Below are positions 1 through 10,993 of a stretch of 64,000 bases of DNA, piece after piece. Source of the DNA: Sporothrix humicola (taxonomy: Eukaryota; Ascomycota; Sordariomycetes; Ophiostomatales; Ophiostomataceae). Positions within the stretch are counted from its first letter, which is position 1; each line of letters begins with the position of its first letter. A program made the translations under genes and the position numbers. Under the pieces are notes generated by a model, which was given only the letters and a program-made list of their open reading frames with translations, had not been told where the DNA came from and searched no databases. The stretch covers positions 54,061 to 118,060 of the forward strand of contig WNYE01000109.1 of assembly GCA_021396245.1 (NCBI GenBank), written 5' to 3'.

Positions 1-1562
1 GGTAAATTTGACATCCGTCAAAGAAAAGTCTCGGATCAAGTTGTCGAATGTTCTGCCAGGGAAGGGAATGGGAACAGTGACACTTGAGAGGATATCGCTA
101 ATCCATCCTGGGGTGCTGTCGAGAGGTTGTTTCTTGCCGCGAACAAAGACCACGGCGTCGTGCCCATTGAGGTATTGTTTCAAAAACAAATCCAAGGGCG
201 ATGATTCGGTCCCTGGGCACGCAGCAGTTAAAGATTCTGGAAGCTCCTGAACAGTGCCATTCACGTCAATATTGACGGTAGATTGTGGGCGCAAGGCGAC
301 TGGTGCAGTGATAGCATCAGCAACTTGAATTGCCGGGTCGAGCGGGTTGCAATTTGGGACGAAAACCTCAAAAGCCAAAGGGGGAATGTTGAACTGCAAA
401 GGAAACTCGTTGTACGCAGAAATTGATAGCTCAGCGCCCATTACTCGATCACTCTTGCCTGGGATATCAATCTCTTCAAAGATGATACGATCAATATCGT
501 ATTTCGGGAGGCTGGGAACTTGGTCGGCTACACAAAATATCAGTTAGAATTTGAATTTGGTGAAATAAAATGCATTCGTCCACAGCAACGCCGGCATTTT
601 TAAGACAAAAATTAAGAAATGAGAAGGGAAATGAAAAAGAAAAAGAAAACAGAGAAAAATAAACAAGGGGAGAGTATTGAAAAGACCCATTTGACAACAT
701 CGTTTTACACGATAAACTTCTCCCCAAAATATAACGACGCAAAGGAACGGTAGAGATATTGACCTTCAAAAGTAAGCGACTCAGATACAGTATGAGTGCC
801 CAAGGGAATGAACCCTGTCTTTAGGGTGATATCCGCGTTTCCACGAAGGCGGACGGAGCCAAGGCGACCTTCGAGCCACTGGTTCGCAATGCCGCGGATG
901 CCATCTGCATCACCAGGCGCCAAGTTGGCAACAAAATCAATGGCTGTTGTGTGCCCGTCAACCAGGTCGATGACCAAGGGTGGGATCTGAGCCGACCCTA
1001 GAAGGACATTGGAGAACTCGGGGAGATAGACGCTGACGATTGTCTGTTCGGTGCCCAGTTTGCGCACAATCCAAGTTGCAGTTTGGCCGATGCGTCTGAC
1101 CTGTTCATTCTTCACTCTCGAGCCGTCGAGACGAAAGTTCGCTTGAATGCGCGCACGTACGCCGTCGGCGGTGATTGATTCGAGCGACAGGTTGGTTGGC
1201 TCGATGACAACACCTTGTTTTGCATACTCCTCGACCGCAGCAGGCACGAAATATGCCACGACGATGATAGACACCGAGGCCAGTGCCAGGACTAGGATGG
1301 CCACTATCGATGGCCACCGTCTGCTGGATTTCTTGTTGGAAAGGACAGATCCCCGGTCGCTGCTTAAAACTGGAGAATCAAAGGTTGCGTCATCGCTGAG
1401 CGATGCGCCGCCATAGCCCAACGATGGGCCGGCGCTACTCTCTGCAAGGAGAGGGGTCGATTCGACTGCATCACCGCCCGTCCCTGCCGAAGAATTTGCG
1501 GGTGCGTCCCGTTCGTGCTCGGTGCTGAGCAGAGGCGATCGGTCGTGTTCGATGTCGACCAT
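1..1562 (-). CDS. TAG1: TAG1-like vacuolar membrane protein (DUF3712-type), 3' end cut by the window
   Basis: Start is the ATG at 1562. The N-terminus is a Ser/Pro-rich cytosolic tail carrying two acidic dileucine motifs (DRSPLL at residue 7, ESTPLL at residue 34), which in fungi serve as AP-3 vacuole sorting signals. One membrane helix follows at about residues 84-107. The rest is a luminal domain with the repeated LEA-like/DUF3712 beta pattern (SITADGVRARIQANFRL; later LPKYDIDRI). This architecture matches the fungal Tag1 family, vacuolar proteins that in yeast end autophagy; many databases call them 'pre-rRNA processing protein'. Exon 1 runs 1562 to about 708. An intron with a TTCTAAC branch sequence and a TGTAG acceptor near 530 separates it from exon 2, which stays open to the window edge. 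The exact junction is unresolved because the obvious donor and acceptor differ in phase. The stop lies outside the window. Confidence 0.75.
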
Positions 1563-2094
1563 AATGCCGTTGTGGGCGTCCCGTTCACTAAGAAATTAGT
1601 GGAGAGCCTTGATAGTGGAGAGTCGAATCTAGCATCCGGGTCCGGGTGGCGGGGGTGTCCGGTGTGAAAAGGCAACAACGGCGATGGATAGAACAAAATG
1701 AAATGGCGGAGGAGTGTGCGCAGATGCTGCAAGTGTCTGTTGTTAGCAGTCGTGGATGAAGCTTGTGATGGAACGGAAGAAAGGTGGATGATGGCGGACT
1801 GGGAAACTTGGAGAATGGAAACAACAACAAGGAGAAACCGTCACAGATGACCTGGTAGGGTCACGTGGCACTGACGTGGCTCACATATAACCCAGCAAAA
1901 GAAGAAGGACCTGAAGAAGAATTCTAGCCTAGACCTGCCCTGGCCTAGAACGTAGTGAGCGTAGGTGTCTCGTTCACCTCCGGAATAGGACATACTATCT
2001 CAACTGTGTATTGACCCCATACAATAGCCGTACTGTGTGAACACAGATTTTAAACAGTGCTAGCCAAACAACAGTCGCCATTTCCCAAGCCATG

Positions 2095-2101
2095 TGAGTC
2101 A
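2095..2101 (+). promoter_or_regulatory. Gcn4/CPC1 (bZIP) site TGAGTCA upstream of ornithine carbamoyltransferase
   Basis: Perfect TGASTCA consensus 249 bp upstream of the ATG and 19 bp upstream of a TATAAAAG box. Cross-pathway control of arginine genes through this element is established in yeast and Neurospora. The motif alone also occurs by chance, for example inside exon 2 at 2751. Confidence 0.6.
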
Positions 2102-2119
2102 ATCGAGCCATGAAGAGGT

Positions 2120-2127
2120 TATAAAAG
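2120..2127 (+). promoter_or_regulatory. TATA box TATAAAAG
   Basis: Consensus TATA element 223 bp upstream of the ornithine carbamoyltransferase ATG and just downstream of the Gcn4-type site. This spacing is typical of a regulated promoter. Confidence 0.55.
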
Positions 2128-2349
2128 CATTTCACATCGTCTCTTGTGCCTGTTTATTTTGACTTTCAAATTACCACATCACCAACTTTTACCGCTTGGC
2201 CAATTGGCCTCTCTTGAGTAACAGAAGAAAAAAGAGAAGAAGAAGAAGCACTGGGAAACAAATCAACAGAGGGCGGTTTAAAAAAATTAGACTGAGAGAA
2301 CACACAACCTTTCACCAAAAACAAGCATAGCCTTGCGCAGTCTACTATC

Positions 2350-3525
2350 ATGAGCACCTCACTCTTCCACGCTGCGAAGATGGCCTCTCGACATGTACAG
2401 ACCCGGGCATATTCGACACCTCGTCACTTGATGTCCATTGCGGACCTCTCACCGAAAGAGTTTGCCCGCCTTGTTCTGAATGCTGCCCAGCACAAGAAGG
2501 CATTCAAAGCAGGAACTGCCTCAGAGAATCTCAAAACCAGTCTCTCTGGCCCTGCAGTCGCTCTGATGTTCAGCAAAAGGAGTACACGGACTCGCGTCTC
2601 AACAGAATCTGCGGTGTCCATGATGGGTGGACACCCAATGTTCTTGGGCAAGGACGATATCCAGCTTGGTGTAAGCAGTGCTGCACGATAAGGAGACGGT
2701 ATCTGTGTTTTTGTTGCTAATTTTGATTTTTATGCAAATTTTCAGGTCAATGAGTCACTCCGTGATACCTCCACGGTCATCTCTTCCATGACATCGTGCA
2801 TGGTTGCTCGTGTTGGCCCGCACTCTGATGTGACGGGCTTGGCAGAGCACTCTTCTGTCCCTGTCATCAATGCCTTGTCGGCCGACTTCCATCCTCTGCA
2901 GACGATTGCCGATTTCTTGACAATCCACGAGGCTTTCCCGGCATCCAACTTAAAAGAGGGCAGCCTCGGTCTCGAGGGCCGGAAAGTTGCTTGGGTTGGT
3001 GACTCAAATAACGTTCTTTTTGATTTGGCTATCGGCTGTTTCAAGATGGGCGTTGATATTGCAGTCGCTTCTCCCAAGGGCTACGGCATCCCCGACCGCA
3101 TGCGGTCTCTTATCCTCTCTTCTGGCTCCAACAGCAAGCTGATCGAGACGACTGTCCCGGAGGATGCTATCAAGGATGCCGATATCCTGGTGACAGACAC
3201 GTGGGTGTCCATGGGCCAAGAGGAAGAGACGAAGCGCCGTCTGCAGGCTTTCGAGGGCTACCAGATCACAAACGATCTGGCCAAGCGTGGTGGAGCCAAG
3301 CCTGACTGGAAGTTTATGCACTGCCTGCCTCGTCACCCAGAGGAGGTTGCGGACGAGGTTTTCTATGACTCTCGGTCATTGGTTTTCCAGGAGGCAGAAA
3401 ATCGGCTCTGGGCAGCCATTGGTGAGCACAGTTACCTTTCGATCCTTTTATGAAACACAACAATGCGCTAACACACATCAGCTGCTCTGGAGGGCTTTGT
3501 TGTCAACAAGGGTGACATTGTTTAA
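2350..3525 (+). CDS. ARG3: ornithine carbamoyltransferase, mitochondrial (346 aa, 3 exons)
   Basis: Converts ornithine and carbamoyl phosphate to citrulline in arginine synthesis (yeast ARG3, Neurospora arg-12, Aspergillus argB). Exons are 2350-2670, 2746-3421 and 3482-3525, with GTAAGC/TTCAG and GTGAGC/ATCAG introns; the sum is 1041 nt. The N-terminus is basic and hydroxylated, as in a mitochondrial transit peptide. The carbamoyl-phosphate motif SKRSTRTR lies in exon 1. The DTWVSMGQE ornithine loop and the HCLPRH active-site Cys motif are in exon 2. The last exon adds only the C-terminal ALEGFVVNKGDIV. Length and all motifs are normal for the family, so the gene looks intact. A Gcn4-type site and TATA box lie upstream. 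It converges with ILV6, 247 bp away. Confidence 0.96.
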
Positions 3526-3772
3526 CCTTGTCAATGCAATTTGCATATTGTGCACCGAGTCGAGAAGCTGCATGTATCCCATGCATAAAAAATTGAACCT
3601 ATCTGGCCAGCAGGAGATTTGCAACTGGACATATAAACTCACAGGTACACAAATACGAGGTCACCAGATGGCTTAGCGAGCATCGTTTGCACCCAAAAAA
3701 TAAAATAAAATAAAATAAACCTTAAATTAGGTACACAAAATAGAGAAAAATCTCCTGTCTTTCACAACCATC

Positions 3773-4875
3773 CTAACCAGGAGGAAGCTGGCTAGCATCG
3801 ACAACCTCATCTGCCTCCTTGACAGGCGTGTCCTCATCAGGGCCGTGGAGGGGCGAGCGCGGCAGTGCCATAAGACCCGTACGAGCCGACTCCAGGATAC
3901 CGAAAGGGCCAACAAGCTTCAGGAAGGAGTCGATTCTGGATGGCTTGGCAGATCTGTGTATGCATCGTCAGTATTTATGCATGGGAGAAAAGCAGCTATG
4001 ATATGCCGGTAAAAAAAAAAAAAATTGAAAAGAACATGAAAAAGAGAGGATAAAAGTGCTTACACTTCAACAATACAGCTGTTAGTGCTGATGTCCAATA
4101 CCTTGCCACCAAACTGGTGAGTAAAGTAAGTGATGCTCTTCAGATGTTCGTGCTTGTGACGAAGGGCCTCGCTTGCGGCGAGGCGGCTGGGGTGGAAGTC
4201 CTCGCTGACATCGGCAAGCGACACATCGAAAGCCTCGCCGTCTTGTTCGCCGTTGGCGTCGACGGGCGCAGTGATCTCACGATGGTGGGCCAACAGCTCC
4301 TCGAAGTACTCAGGACCAAGGATGTTGACCTTGGCCAGGAGCAGCTCGCGCTGCACCAGAGCAGCATTGGTGTAGTCCAGGACAGCCCATACAGGGACAA
4401 GGTCCTCGAGCTGCCTCCGGGCCTGCTCAACCACACCGTCCTGGCCGGTCAGAACAATGGTCATGCGCGACAGGTCCTCGACCTCGGTGCTGCACACAAC
4501 GAGCGAGTCAATGTTGAAGCCACGGGCGGCGAGAATTCCGGACACGCGGGACAGAACACCTGGCTCGTTCTGGACAAGGCAGTTGAGGATGTGTCGTGTA
4601 GACGGGGCCAGCGACGGCGTCGGCGTCTCATAGAGGATGTTGGAGACAGCGGCCTGGGCCGACCACGACGGCGGGGTATCGCTCACGGGGAGAGGAGCCT
4701 GGCGACGCCGGAGGGCCTTGTAGGCAATGGCGGATGTGGAGCTGCTGGTGTTGGAGCTGTGCCGCATGCTGACGGCAGCGGTAGCGGATGTGGCCTGAAA
4801 GGCCGTGGCCGGGCGGACGCCGGAAGAGGACACCGCCCGCCATGGCGACGAGAGCATGAGGCGGCGAGAGGCCAT
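3773..4875 (-). CDS. ILV6: acetolactate synthase small (regulatory) subunit (330 aa, 2 exons)
   Basis: Regulatory subunit of mitochondrial acetohydroxyacid synthase. It activates the catalytic Ilv2 subunit and gives valine feedback inhibition of branched-chain amino acid synthesis. Exon 1 is 4875-4064 and exon 2 is 3953-3773, with a GTAAGC donor and CACAG acceptor; together 993 nt. A Ser/Arg-rich mitochondrial leader covers about the first 50 residues. An ACT domain follows (RHILNCLVQNEPGVLSR... GFNIDSL, about residues 94-170), then the AHAS small-subunit C-terminal region. The tail in exon 2 reads LKLVGPFGILESARTGLMALPR, the usual family ending. An antisense frame of 284 codons covers exon 1 but is only a shadow. 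A poly-A run (4009-4024) sits in the intron. A perfect Gcn4-type site lies 118 bp upstream of the ATG. Confidence 0.95.
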
Positions 4876-5802
4876 GGTGCAATTGGCAGTGTAAAATCCG
4901 GATCAAGCCCTATCGCCAAAGGGCATGTCCTGTGGAATTTTTTTTTTAAGCGGTCAATTGAGGCTACTTAAAGTATACCTCCCTGCTTGATGTGAGTCAG
5001 AAGGAAACCAGAGGAATCAGACGAAGGAGAGAGGGCGACGAAATAGTGAATGAATGTCGGACCGGGCCAAAAGAAAGAGCAAAAAAAATAGTGCCCACCC
5101 CCCGACTTCGCACCCTAGCTCGACTAAGAAACGGAGCAGTAATATTGTAGCCATTTAGTGTTATCTTCCCTCTCCTCCTGCTAACAGACCAAGTAAGGTA
5201 TTCGGCGTACAGTAGGAGACCCACCCGACAGAAGCCAGCGCCTGGAACACCTGTGGAGCACAGTGCAGATCGGAACCGGGACAAAATTTTCACGAGTGGC
5301 CTCGGGAGCCGACAGAAACTCAACACGAGCCTTCAGTGCCCGCCAGCCCAGCTCGTCTGTCTGCTCTCATTGGCTTGGCTCGCTAAACAACCACCAAAAC
5401 GCTCAGCCTCATACCGCTAGCTTAAAAGTCCACCAAGAAACTTACAAAGAAAGATCTTCGTACAACAACGGCCAGTCAGCAGAAGCAATCCACCAGACGT
5501 CGTGTTCACGTCGCACCTTATTTTCTCTTCTATTATTTATTTTATATATATTTTTTAAATTATTTTCTTTTCTCTCTCACGCCCTCAAGCTCTGTCAATT
5601 GCAAGCCAACACCCGCCCTGCAGCTCCCCTTGGAGCCATTACACAGCTTAACCGAAGGGCAACGGGCCCCTGGATCGCCCTCGACTACACAAGACAACGA
5701 ACTCTTCTTTGAATTCAAGGTGCTGCGCCTATCTTTATTTTTCAACTTGCGACGACAAGCTCCGTGGGCCATTACCCGTTGGCACTAGCACCCGAGGCCA
5801 AA
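4876..5802. other. divergent intergenic region ILV6 / KH-domain gene
   Basis: No gene seen. It contains the Gcn4-type site at 4993, a T-rich run near 4941 and an AT-rich stretch at 5520-5580 that is probably part of the KH-gene leader. Confidence 0.6.
4993..4999 (-). promoter_or_regulatory. Gcn4/CPC1 site TGAGTCA upstream of ILV6
   Basis: Perfect 7-mer 118 bp upstream of the ILV6 start, read as TGACTCA on the ILV6 strand. ILV6 is an amino-acid biosynthesis gene, so general amino acid control is the expected reader. Confidence 0.6.
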
Positions 5803-8190
5803 ATGGATTCGAGCGAACGGCGGAGTGCAAAGCGATCGCGATTCGACCAGACCGAACCGGAACCGAAGCGCGTTTCCCGTTTTGACCGCCGGTCACGATC
5901 GCCGCCTACCCGGCGAGACGACGCTGCACGCGATCGTACACTACCATCCCGCGAGGCCGATGGCCCTTCCGAGCAAGAGCCCAAACGCCATGATCCTGCG
6001 GCCGCCGCCGGTACGTTGAAAATCTTATTTGGTCTCCGTGGGGAGGATGTCGTGCTTCTGGAAAACTGTGGCTCTGGAGCTTTACTAACCACTTTTGCGA
6101 AACAGCGGCCATTGCAGCCAGAATCAGCGAACAACTTCAGTCCCGGAAAAGCAGCCGCGACATTGACGACTCTGTAGCGACACCAACCACGGTCACAAAC
6201 GCAAAGGCCACGGCCTCGGTGTCTGCCGCGAACATCAACGGCGAGATCTACATCTCCGACGGTGACTACATCAAGGACATCGAGGTCAACGAGGAGCGGA
6301 ACCGATACATTGTCACAAAGGCTTCGACACAGAAAATGGTAAGCATTGCTCCCACCGGCCTGCAGCCTATGGGACAAACTAGTTGCATCCAACCGAAGCG
6401 ACCTCCTTTGCTAAACGCTTGGTTCCCTAAGCCAAGTCCTCTCTTTGGCACCTGCTGACCCGAACCCTCTTTTCCTACAGATTAAAGACGAAACCGGTGC
6501 AGGTACGCCACTTATATGCTTTTCTCGCAACATACCAATGCCCGCCTTCTTTGAACAGTATCGACAACGGGCGTTATTTGCCGTCCCGGGGTCTAACATG
6601 TCACAGATGTCACAACCAGGGGCAGCTATCTTCCCGACAAAAGCTTGGCCTCGGCCTCGGTAAGCCACAACCAAATCACGCATTTGAAGCCACTGGCTAT
6701 TCGGCCAGGAGACCAAAAGCAATGCTAATGCCAGTACAGAACCCCCCATTATATTTGCATATTACCAGCACGACAAAGGAAGGGCTGGAGAAAGCCATCG
6801 CCAAAGTCAACGAGCTTCTCCACTCGGAACTGCCGCCCTTAGTTGACGAGAGGCGATTTCGGCGTCGAGAACGCGAAGAACAACCGCCTGTTGAACGAGA
6901 CGAGTTCGGCCGGGTAGGAAAAATAAAAACTCACCACATGAGAGTCTTTACCGAAAACCATTTGTACTGACACGTGGACCTAAAGAGAAAATGGCCAGAT
7001 AAACAGATACCTGTTAATCTTGAGCCGATTCCCGGCTTCAATTTGCGCGCGCAGGTTGTCGGCCATGGCGGCGCATATGTGAAGCACATCCAGCAAGAGA
7101 CCAGTTGTCGGGTCCAAATCAAGGGACGAGGCTCTGGCTTCATCGAGTCCTCAACGGGCCGAGAAAGTGACGAGCCCATGTACCTGCATGTCACGTAAGT
7201 ATACAAGCGATATCCATCATGCTTCGCTTCAGCAATGATACACAGAATCGTCCATTGGTCGCTAACATCTTACAGGGGTCCCGACCCTGAGATGGTTGAG
7301 AAGGCCAAGGAACTTTGCGAGGACCTGTTAGAAAATGTAAAGGACCAGTATGAGTCTTTCAAGAGCCGGCCCCAGCGGCCATATGGCGGCCAGGGTGGCT
7401 ACGGCGACCGCCATGGAAACGGAAACCACAGTCATCACCAGGGCCACGGAGGAGGTCGCGGAGGATACGTTGGCCGCGGTGGCCGTGGAGGCTACAACGG
7501 ATATGGAGGACACGGGGGACACGGAGGCCATGGTAGCTACGGCGGTCACGACCGGGACGGCAACGATCCTAGTGGATACAACTCTCCAAACTCCGGTGCA
7601 GGAAACGGCAGCGGGAATGCAAACCACAGCCCAGCCCCTACGGCCACACCGTCGACACCGACTGTAGCGCCATCTGGTACGCCCGATGCTGTCAATTCAG
7701 CTGCAGGTGCGGACTATGCTGCGCAATACGCACAGTACTACGGGGCTAATGATCCATATGCGCCGTACGGCGGCTATGCAGCGTGAGTGCTCCTCCCTTT
7801 CTACCAGTGGTGAATTCATCCACTGCTCGACGTAGCCATCTGGCCCCTTCACGGTTCTTGCATTGCTAACGTATTTTCTCCGTCACAGCTATGTTCAGTA
7901 TTACCAACAATACTACGCCGCAGCACAGCAAGCGCAGCAGCAGCAAGCCAACGTGGCTCCGCCACCAGGCGTCACCCAGGCATCCGGTGCCTCACCTCCG
8001 CCTCCGCCGCCTCCACCACCAAGCGATGCTCCACCTCCACCTCCACCTCCACCGCCAAGTGACGCACCTCCGGAAGTAGCTGGAAGTTACGGTTCGGTAC
8101 GTAGTTGAAGTTGGCTCTGAGTCGGTATCTGTCAAGATCTAATTTCTGACTTTTACTCATTGAAAGGCCGCGCCCCCCACCGGTATTTAA
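5803..8190 (+). CDS. KH-domain RNA-binding protein, KHDC4/BLOM7-like (545 aa, 9 exons)
   Basis: Likely pre-mRNA splicing cofactor in the nucleus. Exons: 5803-6010, 6106-6338, 6481-6502, 6607-6659, 6740-6913, 6986-7194, 7276-7782, 7889-8096, 8167-8190 (1638 nt). The N-terminus is basic/RS-like (KRSRFDQ, SRFDRRSRSPPTRR). Next come INDIDN-type residues (IYISDGDYIKDIEVNEERNR) and a KH-like region (IKDETGADVTTRGSYLPD, NPPLYLHITS). A second KH region follows, with the family signature VVGHGGAYVKHIQQETSCRVQIKGRGSGFIE and SDEPMYLHVT. The C-terminus is RGG/Gly-rich, then Tyr/Gln-rich (YVQYYQQYYAAAQQ), then has two Pro runs. This order matches human KHDC4 rather than SF1/BBP. Exon 3 is only 22 nt. The last exon is less certain: reading through at 8097 would instead stop at 8108. 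Confidence 0.85.
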
Positions 8191-8596
8191 AAGGGCGTTG
8201 ATAAGTCTGTATATGGTTCTCACGTCACCTATATTGTCCGTTCTGCATACCGGCATAGATACGGTATCTGCTTGGAAATGTGATTATAAAATATGCTAGG
8301 CAAATTTATAACATGAAGTATCAATCGAGCTTTGGCTGGTATTGGCGTTGTTGTTATTAACTCGAGTATCGACATTAGACGCTGTTGTTGTTTGATATGC
8401 AAATAGACGATTCCAAAAATTAGCTCCATTAATTACATAAGGCTTTCAGCCTATGATGCGTAATGCCTTCCTCATCTTAGCCTCCCATATGTGCCTACGA
8501 TATTGCAAATACTTTTCCTGGACAAATGTCTGCAAACAACAAGTGAATTGCAGTACTCTTAAGACTAATCGACGACGTTTTCACACAGTCACCACA
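8191..8596. other. intergenic region
   Basis: Tandem (same-strand) intergenic stretch between the KH gene and TRAPPC13; moderately AT-rich, with no gene or repeat seen. Confidence 0.5.
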
Positions 8597-9782
8597 ATGA
8601 CGCATCAAAGATACCCATCGCAAGATGTCATCAAAGAACCACATCCGATCTCACTCAAGGTCCTAAGGCAAGTTGCAAGTCAATAAGTGAATCACTCAAA
8701 GAAAACACATTATCTGGCTGCAATATATTCTAATACATTGCGTTATTAGGCTGTCGCGTCCAGCCCTTGTATCGCAGTATCCTATTGCCACGCCGTTGTC
8801 GTCAAGCATACCGCCCCTCACAACACCAGCATCGTTGGCCTTTCGGGGATCTCCATCGGACAGTCTCCCTTCCGGTACCAGTTCAGACCCATTTTTGCTG
8901 AGCCCCATCTTGAACCTCCCACCGTCATTCGGGTCGGCATACGTTGGCGAGTCGTTTGCGTGCACTTTGTGTGTCAACCTCGATACTGTCCGTGGCCCCG
9001 GCGCAGATGTCGACGACATTCCAAATAGGACAATACGCGATGTGCGTATCGAAGCTGAGATGAAGACACCTTCAACAGCCGGGGTTGTGAAACTAGACCT
9101 GGCTCCCGATGAAAGCGATGACCCAAGAACCATGCCAGACGCGGCCACCAACAGCAACGTCGGCGTGGACCTCGGATGGGGACAAACAGTACAGAAAGTG
9201 GTTCGCTTCGACCTTAAAGAGGAGGGCAATCACGTACTAGCTGTGACAGTGAGCTACTACGAGGCTACGGAAACGAGCGGGCGCACGCGGACGTTTCGAA
9301 AACTGTATCAGTTCATTTGCCAGCCGTCTCTTATCGTGCGAACAAAAGCCGGGCCATATTTAGCACCGGCATCAGCACGACGGAGCGACACATCCAGCAA
9401 AGGTGCAAGCAGCCTAGAGAAGCCGCTCCGGCGGTGGATATTGGAGGCACAGCTGGAGAACTGCGGAGGGGATGTCCTGCAATTGGACCAGGTGGCGCTG
9501 CAGCTAGAACCGTCACTCACCTATGAGGACTGTAATAACTGGAGCGATGACAGCAATCCATCTACGCCTTCATCTGCGACCGGCTATGGCAGTAGACGGC
9601 CCGTCCTTCACCCGGGCGAGATAGAGCAAGTTAGTTTCCTGGTACAGGAAATGTGGCCTGGACTACAAGAGGAAAGCAACGGACGCCTTGCATTTGGCGT
9701 GCTCGGGATTGGGTGGCGAGGCGAGATGGGCAGCCGTGGGTATCTGTCTACAGGGAAGCTGGGAGCACGAACCGTTCGATGA
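8597..9782 (+). CDS. TRAPPC13: TRAPP complex subunit TRAPPC13 (DUF974 family, 367 aa, 2 exons)
   Basis: Subunit of the TRAPP tethering/Rab-GEF complexes of the secretory and autophagy pathways. Exon 1 (8597-8667) encodes MTHQ...HPISLKVL and exon 2 (8750-9782) resumes with RLSRPALVSQYP. The family hallmark SLKVLRLSRP is restored only by using a GC donor (AG|GCAAGT) with a TTATTAG acceptor, so this appears to be a GC-AG intron of 82 nt. Further family blocks are GSAYVGESFACTLCVNL, VRIEAEMKTP, LKEEGNHVLAVTVSYYE and FRKLYQFICQPSLIVRTKAG. The C-terminal part holds the usual beta-sandwich segments (LEAQLENCGGDVLQLDQV, PGEIEQVSFLV, LGIGWRGEMGSRGYLSTGKL). The total of 1104 nt is in frame. The protein is somewhat shorter than metazoan TRAPPC13 but complete. 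Confidence 0.9.
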
Positions 9783-10977
9783 GCTCGGTATTTTAGACAG
9801 CCTGCTCGGCAAGACAAGACACCGACTCTGTCATGGTGCCCATATTCGATTGATGCAGTCATTATACTGTTCTCTGCTTCATCACCATCAGGCGTGGCTT
9901 GTCCCTCTCTGTTAAAATAGCGCCCTTTGTATCTCATTTAGTTGGTCATAAAATAGCTCCCACAGACAGACGTCCACCTCCTCGGGTGGATGCCACGGGG
10001 CTTAAAATATGCACACTAATGTACACCAAATTGCCGCTTCCCGTTCTCATATATATTTCCATCCTATTTCTATATTATAAGCAATATACTACGTACGTCG
10101 TACTTACCGATAAGTATGGAGATAAATTCGATGTTTTGCCGTCCTTCATCTAAAGATGAGGGGAAAGAGAGGGACGCACAAATAAGAGAGGAAAAGAAAA
10201 AGAAAACAAGAGAAAACAAGAGAAAAAAGAAGGAGAAGAGGGAGAAGACACAGCAGGAGTTCCTCGTCTTCGTCCCGAGATCATACACGCCCGTACAAGC
10301 CCTCAAGTCGTACAACGTAATTACATACGCCGGTACAAAGCAATGTCTTTAGCTCTTCACCCATTGGGCGCAGGGGAGCAATGAACATGCGACGAGGAAT
10401 GTCCCGACCGAGCCTCATTAAGATAGAACCAGTAACCGGGAAGCCAATGCCAAAATGACAGGGGTTACGTCTCCCTGTGTGACGATAATGCCGCCCTTGT
10501 GCTGTACTTACAAGTCGCGTTCACACATCAACAATACAAATAGGACGCGCACCAACACGTGCATTTGGACGGACGAAGCGGTAAGACGTGCATCGAGAGA
10601 CAGTTTTGGAAATGTGGCAAGACGATGTCTTGACCGGGGCCGGCGTGTTGGACCGGAGCGCAATGGCAAGGCACTGTTATTACTAAGTCCGTTGTTCCCG
10701 CCCTCGACAACGGCAAAGCGGTTGGAGGTCTCTGGTCTTTCATGCTCTCTTTTCATGTAAATCTCGGCCGAGAATAGCTCTTTGATATTGACTGAAGATG
10801 CAAGCGAGGCCGTAATGTCTAGGGTCGTCGGACGGCGCGCCCATTGCAATCTGTTGGACATTACCTACCGTGCTTACCCGATGCCTATGTACTGGGTAAA
10901 ATGCCCATTTGCACAATAAATTTTGGTTGATCGTAGCAATTGTGTTCTGGCTCAACATATAGAAACTTCTGGCTCCG

Positions 10978-10993
10978 TACGGAGTACTCCGTA
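10978..10993. repeat. 16-bp perfect palindrome TACGGAGTACTCCGTA
   Basis: Two copies of the dispersed TACGGAGTA motif meet head to head and form an exact 16-bp palindrome. Further copies or near copies lie at 11153 (TACGGAGG), 11162 (ACGGAGTACGTAC) and 11193 (TACGGAGTAATAC). Confidence 0.8.

Larger units (their letters stand above)
1563..2349. other. divergent intergenic region TAG1 / ornithine carbamoyltransferase
   Basis: No gene seen. It holds a TCACGTG E-box near 1860 and, close to the arginine gene, a Gcn4/CPC1 site and a TATA box (listed separately). The last 150 bases are A-rich/CT-rich leader. Confidence 0.6.

Noticed and set aside
4117..4971. 284-codon frame antisense to ILV6
   Set aside because: Shadow of the GC-rich coding exon; no recognisable protein features.
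5772..6392. 206-codon frame antisense to the KH-domain gene
   Set aside because: Covers two exons and an intron of a well-supported gene; no independent evidence.
10116..10352. Lys/Glu-rich open frame
   Set aside because: Simple purine repeat (GAAAAG-type) in a non-coding region.
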